DNA of 64,000 bases from the NCBI GenBank assembly GCA_026713925.1, contig JAPONM010000036.1, positions 62,001 to 126,000 on the forward strand, written 5' to 3'. Under the pieces are notes generated by a model that worked only from the letters and a program-made list of their open reading frames with translations, had not been told where the DNA came from and did no database searches. The stretch is from Gammaproteobacteria bacterium. Lineage in GTDB: Bacteria; Pseudomonadota; Gammaproteobacteria; UBA4575. The position numbers and the translations under genes are program-made. Every line of letters starts with the position of its first letter. Positions within the stretch are counted from its first letter, which is position 1. Positions 45,722 through 54,479 of the stretch are shown here, piece after piece.

Positions 45722-47358
45722 CTTTCAGCCGCACGACCCTTGAGTGCGAACATGCCCCGGGGATATCTCTGTATGAACAAAATGATGAATATCAAAACAA
45801 GTATTTTTGCAAACACCGCCCCCGTCATGGGCTCCATGAACTTGTTGGTAATCCCAAGGATCATTGCTCCAAAGAACGTGCCCCATAAATTTCCGACACC
45901 GCCAAACACTACAACCATGAATGAATCCACGATATAGGCCTGACCAAGGTTTGGCCCTACATTGGTGAGCTGGCTTAACGCCACCCCCCCAATACCGGCG
46001 ATACCCGAACCCAGTCCAAATGTCAGCGCATCCACCCAGCCGGTACGTATACCCATCGCTTTGGCCATGTTCCGGTTTTGGGTCACAGCACGCATCTGCA
46101 GACCGAATGAAGTCTTTTTCAGCAGCCACAGCAGACCAAACAACACCATCAACGCAAATACGACAATGTACATCCTGTTGTAGGTGAGCGATAAGGCCGG
46201 ATTGAATTCAAAAGATCCGCTCATCCATTGTGGAGTGATTACCGAGCGGTTAAGGGGCGAGAATATGGATCGCACAAGCTGCTGCAAAACAAGACTCAGC
46301 CCGAACGTGGCAAGCAATGTCTCAAGAGGACGGCCATACAGATACCGGATGATGCCGCGTTCGATTGCAATTCCGGCCAAGCCCGTCACGATGAATGCTG
46401 CCGGTATCGCAACAAACAGCGAGTATTCAATTGAATTCGGCATGAGTTGCTGCACAACGAATGTCGTATAGGCGCCCAGCATCAGCATTTCACCGTGCGC
46501 CATGTTGATGACTCCCATTACACCAAAAGTAATCGCCAGCCCGACTGCAGCCAGCAACAATACCGAGCCCAGGCTCAAGCCAAAGAATATATTTTCAACC
46601 TGCTTGTAAAAACTGACTTTCAGACTGGTCGCCCGCAATGCAGAGTCAACAGCCGGCAACAACCTGGGGTCCGCAGCTACACTGTCTGTATACGCTGTTT
46701 TCAGCTCTTCCAGCAGAACCCGGACTTCGGGATACAGTGACCCGGCCAATTCGTTTATTGCGCCCAACTGTATCTCCGGGTCCTTTGACCTGGCGTCAGA
46801 CACCGCAATACAGACCTGCATCAACTCCTTGACTTGCGGATCCGTCTCCCGGGGGGCGGCATCGCGCAACAGTTCTACAGTGGATGGGTTCAGATTCTTA
46901 AGAAGTTTACGTGTCGAACGCAGGCGTGTGCTTTTATCCTTGCTGTAGATCGTCAGTGCTGCCAGCTTTTCATTTAACAGCCCCCTTAACTTGTTATTGA
47001 TGCCAACTTTTTTGTACTTCTTTCTCAGTTCCTTTTTGCTCTTTGTGCTGACCAGTTCTTCAGTCAGTGGATCAGTGATCTCGTAATGCCTGGGTGTTGT
47101 TTCCGTCACCAAAACCATATTTTTATTTTTCTTGTGATAATAAAGATCGCCCTCAAGGATACTGCTTAATACCAGTACTGCATGCGAACTTCCCGACTCT
47201 GCAATACTATTGATGGCAGTTGCTTTATCAGCAAAACTTTTTGAGGAAAGCAGCCTGAAGCTGCTTTGTATTAGGCTGTCAGAGTTTGTGTGGTCCGCTG
47301 CATCCAGGCCGCTCAAGAACACTAAACTGAAAAAGGCCAGGAAAAGTAAGCGTTTCAT
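45718..47358 (-). CDS. urtB: Urea ABC transporter permease UrtB with long N-terminal domain
   Basis: A 546-residue protein. A signal-like segment (LLFLAFFSLVFLSGLDA) is followed by an exported region of roughly 240 residues rich in short helices (LNPSTVELLRDAAPRETDPQVKELMQVCIAVSDARSKDPEIQLGAINELAGSLYPEVRVLLEEL, HEAT-like). The LivH-type permease then follows (GLAITFGVMGVINMAHGEMLMLGAYTTFVVQQ). UrtB proteins in proteobacteria normally carry this extension, so it is not odd. It partners UrtC in urea uptake. Confidence 0.95.
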   Translation of the reverse strand: MKRLLFLAFFSLVFLSGLDAADHTNSDSLIQSSFRLLSSKSFADKATAINSIAESGSSHAVLVLSSILEGDLYYHKKNKNMVLVTETTPRHYEITDPLTEELVSTKSKKELRKKYKKVGINNKLRGLLNEKLAALTIYSKDKSTRLRSTRKLLKNLNPSTVELLRDAAPRETDPQVKELMQVCIAVSDARSKDPEIQLGAINELAGSLYPEVRVLLEELKTAYTDSVAADPRLLPAVDSALRATSLKVSFYKQVENIFFGLSLGSVLLLAAVGLAITFGVMGVINMAHGEMLMLGAYTTFVVQQLMPNSIEYSLFVAIPAAFIVTGLAGIAIERGIIRYLYGRPLETLLATFGLSLVLQQLVRSIFSPLNRSVITPQWMSGSFEFNPALSLTYNRMYIVVFALMVLFGLLWLLKKTSFGLQMRAVTQNRNMAKAMGIRTGWVDALTFGLGSGIAGIGGVALSQLTNVGPNLGQAYIVDSFMVVVFGGVGNLWGTFFGAMILGITNKFMEPMTGAVFAKILVLIFIILFIQRYPRGMFALKGRAAES

Positions 47359-47390
47359 GGATGAGATGTTTCAAAAATGTAGAAGACTGA

Positions 47391-47412
47391 CCACCCTGGA
47401 GATTCAGGATGG
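47391..47412 (-). other. Hairpin between urtA and urtB
   Basis: CCATCCTG and CAGGGTGG (minus strand) form an eight-pair stem with one G-U pair around a six-base loop. No T run follows, so it is more likely an RNA-processing or stabilising element that keeps urtA transcripts abundant relative to urtB than a strong terminator. Just next to it, 47453-47475 holds three tandem copies of AGCCGTT right after the urtA stop. Confidence 0.45.
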
Positions 47413-47473
47413 CCAGTCGTTCCTACCGATGCATACTGAACGTAGTTCCCGCTAGCCGTTAGCCGTTAGCCGT

Positions 47474-48763
47474 TCAGTAGTTTTGCCCAGAGCACTTCTT
47501 GGTTTCAGTGTTGAAATTTCCGCAATTTATCGGGTCGGTCCAGTTCGCCACAATCAGGCTGCTTTCCGGCAACCAGTCAGTCCACGCATCACCCTTTACC
47601 TCTCCATCGGTAGACCAGACGATTTCAAACTGTCCGTCATCCTGAATTTCACCGATTAACACCGGCTTGGACAAGTGATGGTTGGTGTTCATGACAGCCG
47701 TACCGCCAGTGAGATTGGGCACTTCAATTCCGTACATGGCAGGCCGTACTGCATCGACTTCAGTTGTACCGGCTTTTTCCACAGCTGCAGCCCACATTTT
47801 GAACCCGATATATGTGGCTTCCATCGGATCATTGGTCACACGATCTTCGTCCTCGATAAAGGTATGCCAGGCTTCAATAAACTTGTCATTTTCTTCTGAC
47901 TCTGCACTCATGAAGTAATTCCATGCGGCCAGATGACCGACCAGAGGTGCAGTATCAATGCCGGATAACTCTTCTTCACCAACGGAGAATGCCACAACCG
48001 GAATATCCTCAGCAGACAGCCCCTGGTTTCCAAGTTCCTTGTAAAAGGGCACATTGGCATCACCATTAATCGTAGAGACGACAGCTGTTTTCTTTCCTGC
48101 CGAGCCAAATGCCTTGATATCCGAAACGATGGTTTGCCAGTCAGAATGCCCAAACGGTGTGTAGTTAATCATGATGTCTTCATCCGCGACACCTTTTTGC
48201 TTAAGGTAAGCTTCCAGAATCTTGTTGGTGGTACGGGGGTACACATAGTCGGTACCTGCCAATACCCATCGCTGTGCACCCACTTCATTCATAAGGTAAT
48301 CAACTGCCGGAATCGCCTGCTGATTGGGTGCCGCTCCAGTGTAGAAGACGTTCTTGGAAGACTCTTCGCCCTCGTACTGAACCGGATAGAAAAGTAAACC
48401 ATTCAGTTCTTCAACTACCGGCAGTACCGATTTGCGTGACACGGATGTCCAGCATCCGAAGACAACATCGACTTTGTGAACCTCAATGAGTTCGCGCATT
48501 TTTTCAGCGAACAGCGGCCAGTCTGAAGCCGGGTCGACTACTACCGCCTCCAGTTCACGTCCAAGCAACCCGCCTGCTTCGTTTTGCTCATCAACCATCA
48601 TCAGTACAGTATCCTTGAGCGTGGTTTCACTGATGGCCATGGTCCCGGAAAGAGAGTGCAGAACACCGACTTTAATCTTGTCGGCTGAATAACCCAATTG
48701 TGGTAACAGCAACATCCCCAGAACTACCAGGATGGCTTGTATTTTCCAATTTCTAAACTTCAT
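47474..48763 (-). CDS. urtA: Urea ABC transporter substrate-binding protein UrtA
   Basis: A 429-residue periplasmic urea-binding protein. The start at ATG 48763 has an AGGAG ribosome site and a clear signal peptide (IQAILVVLGMLLLPQLGYSA). The mature part begins DKIKVGVLHSLSGTMAISETTLKDTVLMMVDEQNEAGGLLGRELEAVVVDPASDWP. It contains FVGCWTS-like GCWTSVSRKSVLPVVEELNGLLFYPVQYEGEESS, highly typical of UrtA. The frame is open further upstream but has no ribosome site there. It heads the urt operon. Confidence 0.96.
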   Translation of the reverse strand: MKFRNWKIQAILVVLGMLLLPQLGYSADKIKVGVLHSLSGTMAISETTLKDTVLMMVDEQNEAGGLLGRELEAVVVDPASDWPLFAEKMRELIEVHKVDVVFGCWTSVSRKSVLPVVEELNGLLFYPVQYEGEESSKNVFYTGAAPNQQAIPAVDYLMNEVGAQRWVLAGTDYVYPRTTNKILEAYLKQKGVADEDIMINYTPFGHSDWQTIVSDIKAFGSAGKKTAVVSTINGDANVPFYKELGNQGLSAEDIPVVAFSVGEEELSGIDTAPLVGHLAAWNYFMSAESEENDKFIEAWHTFIEDEDRVTNDPMEATYIGFKMWAAAVEKAGTTEVDAVRPAMYGIEVPNLTGGTAVMNTNHHLSKPVLIGEIQDDGQFEIVWSTDGEVKGDAWTDWLPESSLIVANWTDPINCGNFNTETKKCSGQNY

Positions 48764-48880
48764 TTTTTCACTCCTGAAATTTTCATTCCTGTAAAAATAT
48801 CCAATCACACTGAACACAATCCTGAGATACGCAAGCCTCGGAAACAGGCTCACGCAGAAAGTGCAGTCGCACAGAAGTAA

Positions 48881-48896
48881 TGCACTAAACATGCCA
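48881..48896 (-). promoter_or_regulatory. Sigma-54-like promoter of the urt operon
   Basis: The minus strand reads TGGCATGTTTAGTGCA: a -24 TGGCAT and a -12 GTGCA at the correct seven-base interval after TGGC. Only the first T of the -12 TTGC element is replaced. It lies about 118 bases before the urtA ATG. Nitrogen-regulated sigma-54 promoters are common for urt genes. Confidence 0.5.
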
Positions 48897-49294
48897 TCGA
48901 TAGCCATCGCTTTAAAAATTAATTAGAATCAACAGGATAAGTGCACTTTATCCCGCAACCGGAAACAGGTGACAAGCATTGGCTAATTTAAGCGCACCGC
49001 TCCTATGCATTAATGCACCTACAACAAGCATTTTCGAATTGAACCCGTCACACCGGCTTCCTTGCCGTCGTGGTCCACTCCAAATGGGTTTGCGGTCCCT
49101 TGATTAATGACACCCGTCACACGATCTATTCATGACCTTTTTGGGACACCTGGCAGAACCCGGCCAGCCTTTGCACAAGTGAGGTTGGAAATGAGCGGGC
49201 GTACCCGAAACGGCAAATACCAAAGTGATTGGTCAGGCTATTCTGGGACCATTTAACAGAAAATACATGCTATGCAAAAGTGGATGCTTGACAG
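48897..49294. promoter_or_regulatory. Gene-free region upstream of urtA with NtrC-like dyads
   Basis: About 400 bases with no gene. It holds a perfect palindrome TGCATTAATGCA (49006-49017), and beside it GCACCGCTCC, which together look like a degenerate NtrC site (TGCA...GGTGC on the minus strand). A half site TGCACTTTAT lies near 48940, sharing its first ten bases with the cyanase NtrC site. These could be enhancers for the sigma-54-like urtA promoter. Confidence 0.4.
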
Positions 49295-50272
49295 TTAGAA
49301 CCGGCGCTTGAAACCTATCGTTACCGCAAAGTACTCAATGTTGTCCATTTCGATTCTGTCCACAAAGGGAGTGACTCCGTCCACATGCACCGGTTTGTGA
49401 CTGCGAATCTGGTCATATGCAGCACGGTCACTAAAGTCATCGAACTGCGCCCAGCGTGCCTTGATACCGATGGAGGCCAGATCGGTCAATTCGTAGTCAA
49501 GGCCTGCCAGCAACTGGAACCCGAACAGTGTGTCGGCTAGCTTGGTGTCCATGGAACTTGTCGTGCCTGCTGCATTTTCCCGCCATTCGAGCCATGAATC
49601 TTCATCCCACCCATATCCACGCTGTGCCTGTGGAACGTCTGGAGCCACATTTAGATAGCCCTCGTCGACGGTCTTGCGAACGAGCTGGCGCTGGTACTGC
49701 ATCCGAACTCGCGCCCATCCTGCACCAAGTCCCACGTAAGGTGTCCATTTAGACCCTGATTCGAATCCGTAGAGCACGTTGACAAAATATTGCCGAATAC
49801 GGAATTCCGAGATCCATTCATAGGGCGGTGCGCTCTCGCTCCACTCGCGATCCTTGCTGGCGAGACCTGGATGCGTCGAGGCTGTTATGATCGGGTAACT
49901 GGCAGAGCCGGGCTCGACATGCATGAACTCCAACTCGAAGCGGAATCGGTCACGGGCATAGCCCGCATGCAGACCTGCAGCCAGTCCACTGCCCGCATCA
50001 AACCGGGAGTTCCACTTTTCCCTAGAACTTACATCCCCACAGGCAGGATCATTGCCAATTGCCCTAGATGGGCGGCTCGCATCGCTGTACATCAGACCGT
50101 CACAGCGGGTCGGATTGCTCCGCCCGGTAACCATGGAAGCCAGTGATTGGGAATCCGCTAAGCCGATTTCAGCACCTCCGTAGAAGTCGGCGTGTGCGGC
50201 AGTCAGAATGCCCATTCCAAGCACCAGGAAGCACAAGCGAAACATTGTCAAATGCAACATTTTAGGAAACAT
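49295..50272 (-). CDS. Outer-membrane beta-barrel protein (OmpA/OmpW-like porin fold)
   Basis: A 325-residue protein with a signal peptide (LCFLVLGMGILTAAHA) and alternating beta-strands. Examples are FYGGAEIGLA, GLAAGLHAGYARDRFRFELEFMHVE, YFVNVLYGFESGSKWTPYVGLGAGWARVRMQY and GFQLLAGLDYELTDLASIGIKARWAQF. The last strand ends in Phe (FAVTIGFKRRF). The WTPYVGLGAGWA segment parallels WIPYVGAGIGFI in the broken barrel gene at 3.5 kb, so both belong to the same broad surface-protein superfamily. Two long loops have Cys pairs (TRCDGLM, DPACGDV). The role is unknown; start choice between ATG 50272 and 50245 is open. Confidence 0.75.
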   Translation of the reverse strand: MFPKMLHLTMFRLCFLVLGMGILTAAHADFYGGAEIGLADSQSLASMVTGRSNPTRCDGLMYSDASRPSRAIGNDPACGDVSSREKWNSRFDAGSGLAAGLHAGYARDRFRFELEFMHVEPGSASYPIITASTHPGLASKDREWSESAPPYEWISEFRIRQYFVNVLYGFESGSKWTPYVGLGAGWARVRMQYQRQLVRKTVDEGYLNVAPDVPQAQRGYGWDEDSWLEWRENAAGTTSSMDTKLADTLFGFQLLAGLDYELTDLASIGIKARWAQFDDFSDRAAYDQIRSHKPVHVDGVTPFVDRIEMDNIEYFAVTIGFKRRF

Positions 50273-50436
50273 CTGTAACTGCAGTCAGTCAGCATTATAC
50301 GCCGCCGTGCCGTTTTCCGAACAGTACAAATGAACCCACGCGTATAGGGCTGTAAAACAGTTATAAAGGGCGATTCCCACGGGAACAATTCGTTTGCAGA
50401 ATTTCAGGTATTCCTGGAAATTCCAGAAAGTAATTG

Positions 50437-50459
50437 TGGTGACCAGAGGCGAAATCGAA
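50437..50459 (-). other. Degenerate tRNA 3'-end-like sequence (possible attachment-site relic)
   Basis: The 23 bases match the first 23 of the tRNA-Phe 3' fragment at 59.27 kb except for three G-to-A changes: TGGTGACCAGAGGCGAAATC against TGGTGGCCAGGGGCGGAATC. Similarity ends after the T-arm. It might be an eroded attachment-site copy that, with the 59.3-kb scar, once bracketed the accessory region. A chance match is possible. Confidence 0.35.
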
Positions 50460-51326
50460 AAACTATAACTTACTGATATTTAGATATAATTTGATGGAGT
50501 GTATAATTTATACCACACCCTTACCCACTTCACATGCGCACCAAGTGTCTTATGGCATAGAACTTAGGTGGCGAGAAGTTGGCATACGTCATTTGCGGAA
50601 CCTCCAACAGGTACTTGAGGCCGACATCAATACTTCAAGGTCACGTGCTCGGAGTACGGTATGTTCAATACAGTATGCAGATTGAAGGCGGCCGCCTATT
50701 GCGTATCATCAGTGCGGTGATCCATCACTTCATCTATTGCAAAGGTGCCGGGCCATTGTCAACTACTACGAAAAGTGGAAGTTCCTGCCTGTTCCCAAGC
50801 AGGGAAAACAGGGATCATCACCGCCTATTCGCCTTGCCATACAGGTATTGTATTCAGCAGGTAACCCGGCTCTGGGTTATTTCGTAGAGTTGACCGAATA
50901 AGTCTATACCATAGATTTATTGGTGTGCAAGCATTGTTTGCAGATTTGTCAAACACAATTACAAATCTGTGACAATTGACGGAATTGAGTGCTTGACTGA
51001 CCGCTGAGAGGGACAAGGTACGGAGATGTCCTACAGCACGGTGGATTAGTATTGACGCCAGAGCAGCAGAAATTACTCACCTCACCTTACTGAACAGCCA
51101 TGAAACAAGACTCAGTACTCAGACTACCAAGTCGTCTTCAAATTAGGCAAATAACTTCATAATAAGGCTATGGCTGGAAATCTGGATTAGTTCGCTCGCT
51201 TGCTTGCAATTAAAGTTTTTGAAACAAGTTAAGTGCACCCTACTCACCACCTTGACACTTAGGCAGAGCTTGTTCGTAGCAGACCCCAAGCCTCTCCGAA
51301 TTCTGGAATAGTAGACTTGACAAGAG
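50460..51326. other. About 0.87 kb without a supported gene; repeat and element scraps
   Basis: Frames are short and lack ribosome sites. Two scraps recur elsewhere. GGTGCCGGGCCATTGTCAAC at about 50742-50761 is nearly repeated at 59211-59231. GATCATCACCGCCT with TTCGCC at about 50813-50834 matches the end of the long inverted repeats at 54.8 and 57.9 kb. This is probably decayed mobile DNA. Confidence 0.5.
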
Positions 51327-52169
51327 TTATTGCCTCGTACCGCCGTATGCACCCAGCAGACCCTGGGGATGCTCGAATACGCCACCCACTTCCTCGTGAT
51401 CAGGACCGTAGAATACACCCGATAACCGGTCATCATCCGCATGGTAGCGACTGAACTGACCGTCCGTCACCAGCATGTCCTCGTAGACCACATCGGTATA
51501 GGCCTGACCCGTGGTGGCGTTGGCCATGCCCGTCAGGTACACATCCGCCAGCACCTGCTCACCGATGCTCACGGATAGGCTGGCATCACCCGTAACATAT
51601 GAATCACGATCGATGCCTGCCGTGTCATCCCTTGCCGATACAAACCCTGTCCAGGTGGCTTCCACCTCGGGATTGGTGAGCGCTGCATTCCCGGTAACGG
51701 TAGCAAATACCTGGACAACGCCCTGGTCCGGATCCTCGTCGCTCGTGAATATTCGTGCAGACGAAGCAAAGAAACTGTATTCCATCCAGCCACCGTAGTT
51801 GTGTGCTTCAGTAAAGTCGCTTCTGAAGTCTTCCACTGCTGTGCTGATTCCGTTGGTATCCGACAGTACCGTGAGTTCCTGTGCATCTACACTGACCACC
51901 TTGTTGGCGCGCAAGAAAGCCGAGTAGCCTACTGAGCAGTACAGGCCCTTGCATTCCACGGAAACACGTTCAGGCTCGGTACGCCCCGGCACCCAGTTTA
52001 TCCGGTCCGTAGAAAGCAGAAGATTGGCATTCGAGGCGATCCGCACATAGTCCTGTATCGCAAGCTCCTCCGGAGTAGGCGGAGGAACCTCCGGTACCCT
52101 GCTGGACCCCCCTCCACCCATGCAGCCTGCAAGCAGGGCACACAGTGCAAATACGATGCAGTATTTCAT
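51327..52169 (-). CDS. Surface lipoprotein, transferrin-binding-protein-like barrel
   Basis: A 280-residue protein with a lipobox (CALLAGCMGGGGSS, acylated Cys16) and a proline-rich linker (PEVPPPTPEEL). The C-terminal part is beta-rich and ends LSGVFYGPDHEEVGGVFEHPQGLLGAYGGTRQ, the hallmark of TbpB-like or factor-H-binding-like C-terminal barrels, which are often surface-exposed in proteobacteria. The N-terminal half contains two Cys (VECKGLYCSVGYS). The ligand is unknown. No matching TonB receptor or Slam gene is nearby. Confidence 0.75.
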   Translation of the reverse strand: MKYCIVFALCALLAGCMGGGGSSRVPEVPPPTPEELAIQDYVRIASNANLLLSTDRINWVPGRTEPERVSVECKGLYCSVGYSAFLRANKVVSVDAQELTVLSDTNGISTAVEDFRSDFTEAHNYGGWMEYSFFASSARIFTSDEDPDQGVVQVFATVTGNAALTNPEVEATWTGFVSARDDTAGIDRDSYVTGDASLSVSIGEQVLADVYLTGMANATTGQAYTDVVYEDMLVTDGQFSRYHADDDRLSGVFYGPDHEEVGGVFEHPQGLLGAYGGTRQ

Positions 52170-52245
52170 TTTTTATTTTTCCTAATATATCAGTTGGTCA
52201 GGCATTTCGAGCCGAACCTTTGCCGGACTCGGTATCTGCATCTGC

Positions 52246-52372
52246 CTAGAGTTTATACGATTTACAGTGCTTCGCTGTGTAAGTAAACCAGTCGTTTTCC
52301 AGGTAATCGACCTGATATTAGCAACTACCTTCCACACCTGCATACTTCCCCGTACCACCCAAAAACTTCCAG
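52246..52372 (-). pseudogene. C-terminal part of an interrupted paralogue of the 37.2-kb secreted protein
   Basis: The minus strand reads close to WKFLGGTGKYAGVEGSC then QVDYLENDWFTYTAKHCKSYKL, nearly the same as the end of the 37.2-37.7 kb gene, with an in-frame stop inserted. It begins at CTGGAAGTT, the same nine bases at which the N-terminal fragment (52868-53021) ends, so the two are halves of one broken gene. Confidence 0.75.
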
Positions 52373-52556
52373 ACAGTGTATCCGTTTGAAATTGGTCGCC
52401 GAGGGATCGGGCCAACAGGTCAGTACTTCTAGAACGAACAACCAATAATACAGGATACCGCCTGTTAGAGTCTTCCCCCCTCAACGTTAATAAAAAACAC
52501 AGGCCGCACACTGGACCACACGCGGTCGGGAATGGCAGGCTCACCGGCGCACAATC

Positions 52557-52775
52557 CTATTTTTCACTTTCCCGGAAGCTTGGGTAATCAGGATGCATGG
52601 TGATGTGTAACGCGTGACCATGCTCATCCACGAACCAGCCGTAATGAGTATCCAGTCCAAGGTCGGAAAAACGCATGTCGTTACCCGCGGCGTCTCTACG
52701 CCATGTCCTGGGTGAATACTCCGGGATTTTCTGGGCAGCTTTCCATGCCTTCAACTTCAGTTTCTTCGGGGTCAT
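52557..52775 (-). CDS. Small hypothetical protein inside an inserted segment
   Basis: A 72-residue basic, Trp-containing protein: MTPKKLKLKAWKAAQKIPEYSPRTWRRDAAGN, then LGLDTHYGWFVDEHGHALHITMHPDYPSFRESEK. There is no signal peptide or named motif. The HGHALHITMHPDYP run holds four His within twelve residues and might bind metal. It lies in the roughly 0.5-kb segment that splits the secreted-protein pseudogene. The ribosome site is poor. Confidence 0.45.
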   Translation of the reverse strand: MTPKKLKLKAWKAAQKIPEYSPRTWRRDAAGNDMRFSDLGLDTHYGWFVDEHGHALHITMHPDYPSFRESEK

Positions 52776-52867
52776 TTACTTTTTGCCACGAAGGCCGCTT
52801 TCAAGCGAACTGGAGAAGGAAACGGAAACTTGGGCTGGACAGGCTCAGGTTTGAATTTCTTGACCAA

Positions 52868-53021
52868 CTTCCAGCAACCTGTGCCGCCACCCCGGCATCG
52901 GTGTCGCCTTCATTCCTTCCTGCTCCCATGTACAGCTTGATGCTCGAAGTGTCTGTCACAGTACAGTGCGCTTCCAGGGTGTATTTGCTGTCCGACTTCT
53001 TTGCATATACCCGGCAAGGCG
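52868..53021 (-). pseudogene. N-terminal-side part of the interrupted secreted-protein paralogue
   Basis: The minus strand reads LPGYMQRSRTANT in one frame and VYAKKSDSKYTLEAHCTVTDTSSIKLYMGAGRNEGDTDAG in the homologous one, nearly identical to the middle of the 37.2-kb protein. A one-base deletion follows in the Gly run. The signal peptide part is missing. The fragment ends at CTGGAAGTT, where the inserted segment starts. Confidence 0.75.
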
Positions 53022-53037
53022 TTTATTTATTACCCAT

Positions 53038-53310
53038 TTATTTGCATCTCAATTTTTTGAGAGCCTTGTCCAATTTGTAGGCAAGGTCCAGCTTTTGCAA
53101 AAGACATTTCGCGCATATTGCTTCTGTCGAAGGCTTGGAAAGATCTCTCCATAATCGACGCTCGTAGGCTTCGATTGCCAGACACTTTTCAGTCTCACTG
53201 ACGTCCTCATGTTCATTAGGGGAATTCTTGTTTAATGATTCGGCATGCGCACCTAGAGAAAATAAAACAGCCAACACCAACAATATAAAACTGATTTTTT
53301 TCACCATCAT
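53038..53310 (-). CDS. Small exported protein of unknown function
   Basis: A 90-residue protein with a clear signal peptide (KKISFILLVLAVLFSLGAHA) and an AAGGAG ribosome site before the ATG at 53310. The mature part is charged and helical with four Cys (EKCLAIEA, AICAKCLLQ, LRCK), which might form disulfides or bind metal. No family was recognised. It is monocistronic within a region of decayed elements. Confidence 0.6.
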   Translation of the reverse strand: MMVKKISFILLVLAVLFSLGAHAESLNKNSPNEHEDVSETEKCLAIEAYERRLWRDLSKPSTEAICAKCLLQKLDLAYKLDKALKKLRCK

Positions 53311-53545
53311 TACTCCTTACCTTAACTCGCTGACGCTCTGCCCACGATCGCTCTCGCCACAAGTGGTTTCGCGCGCACTAGCATTGTCTCTCCCAGTCCT
53401 TGTGCTTCAAACGATGCGTGTAGTCGAACGGGAGGTAGTGTATCCGTTTGAAAAGCGTACACCGGCTTCACCAACTGAGGGCAGGTGTCTTGGTGAATAC
53501 CAAGCTCCACCGGTGCACAACACTCTGTTATTGGCTCTTTAAACG

Positions 53546-53767
53546 TCATTCCATCGCGCTGGCCAACAGGTGCACGACGTACCCCACACAGCTACCGACC
53601 AGAACGAACAGGAGAATCACCGCCGTGGTCTGCCAGACAACTGTCCACACCTGATGCCACAAGCTCTTGGCTTGGTGCTTGAACTGGATCGGCTGGTAAC
53701 GTTCGTCTAGGTCAACATGGTCCAATATCTCACGACCACGTTTGCTGTACCTTTTGGCCATGCCCAT
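53546..53767 (-). CDS. Small membrane protein, unknown
   Basis: A 73-residue protein with a basic cytoplasmic N-terminus (MAKRYSKRGREILDHVDLDERYQP) and one transmembrane helix (VVWQTTAVILLFVLVGSCVGYVVHLL) near the C-terminus. An AGAGG-type ribosome site precedes ATG 53767. No homology was recognised. Confidence 0.5.
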   Translation of the reverse strand: MGMAKRYSKRGREILDHVDLDERYQPIQFKHQAKSLWHQVWTVVWQTTAVILLFVLVGSCVGYVVHLLASAME

Positions 53768-54075
53768 ACCGCCTCTTGTTTATTTTTCCAGAAGATGGCA
53801 TAGGGTTATTTTCTTCATATTTTTCCTCTTGTTGTTAATGTAAAACAGCCCTGAGGTCTTAGAACAAAATTGAGCAACACTTCCCTCAGGGCTGTCGGGC
53901 ACTTACTAAGCCACGCAAATTAAAGCTCGGTAATACCCTACTGGTGATCGTAGGAGTCTAGTCACCAGATTCGATGGCGGGTGCTTCCTGTCGGTTGAGA
54001 AGCCCGCAAACATGGGAGTCATTGGTTTCAAGCATAAGGAGTTCACCCATAACCTGAAGCTAAGGTAATTGCGAT

Positions 54076-54255
54076 TTAATCCCTTGTGTTGCACTCCAAA
54101 ATTTCCAAACGCTGGTTAATACTGATCAGGGCTTTTAAAATACAAGCAAAATTCTTGTTGCTTGCTTCAGGGTCATTGCTTATTGTCGGGTTAGGCATGA
54201 TATTCCTGATCGCTTTACTAGTTTCTTCCGCAAGCTCAAATTGATTTCCCATCAT
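54076..54255 (-). CDS. Small hypothetical protein, coupled to the preceding gene
   Basis: A 59-residue soluble protein: MMGNQFELAEETSKAIRNIMPNPTISNDPEASNKNFACILKALISINQRLEILECNTRD. Its ATG overlaps the stop of the upstream gene (ATGA) and has a GGAGGAAG ribosome site inside that gene. The C-terminal half looks like a short amphipathic helix. No family was recognised; the pair resembles accessory or phage-type small operons. Confidence 0.55.
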   Translation of the reverse strand: MMGNQFELAEETSKAIRNIMPNPTISNDPEASNKNFACILKALISINQRLEILECNTRD

Positions 54256-54479
54256 TCTTCCTCCTTGCACAGTCCAACTTCCGTCAAGGCTTCATCCAAA
54301 CGTTTGTACAGGGTGATATGCCCACGTGTGGATTTCCCGTTAGAAGTGACAGAAACATGGCCGTTTTGAAGCCCGAAAATAACCATGTGGATAGAGCCGT
54401 CCTCCTCCCTGAAGGCGCCGGCTTCGAAATAGACAGACTTACCCTCACCGTCATTGGACCGTTGTAGATTCCTAGGCAT
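54252..54479 (-). CDS. Small hypothetical protein with beta-rich core
   Basis: A 75-residue protein: KSVYFEAGAFREEDGSIHMVIFGLQNGHVSVTSNGKSTRGHITLYKRLDEALTEVGLCKEEE, read from ATG 54479 (or GTG 54488). The pattern of strands followed by a C-terminal helix appears real, and it ends in a four-base overlap with the next gene. No motif was recognised. Confidence 0.55.
   Translation of the reverse strand: MPRNLQRSNDGEGKSVYFEAGAFREEDGSIHMVIFGLQNGHVSVTSNGKSTRGHITLYKRLDEALTEVGLCKEEE

Noticed and set aside
47391-47412. Terminator between urtA and urtB
   Set aside because: The stem is good, but there is no T run and the genes belong to one operon; kept only as a hairpin.
53322-53549. 75-codon minus-strand frame
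   Set aside because: No ribosome site or recognisable pattern; it lies in a region with traces of duplicated, decayed sequence.
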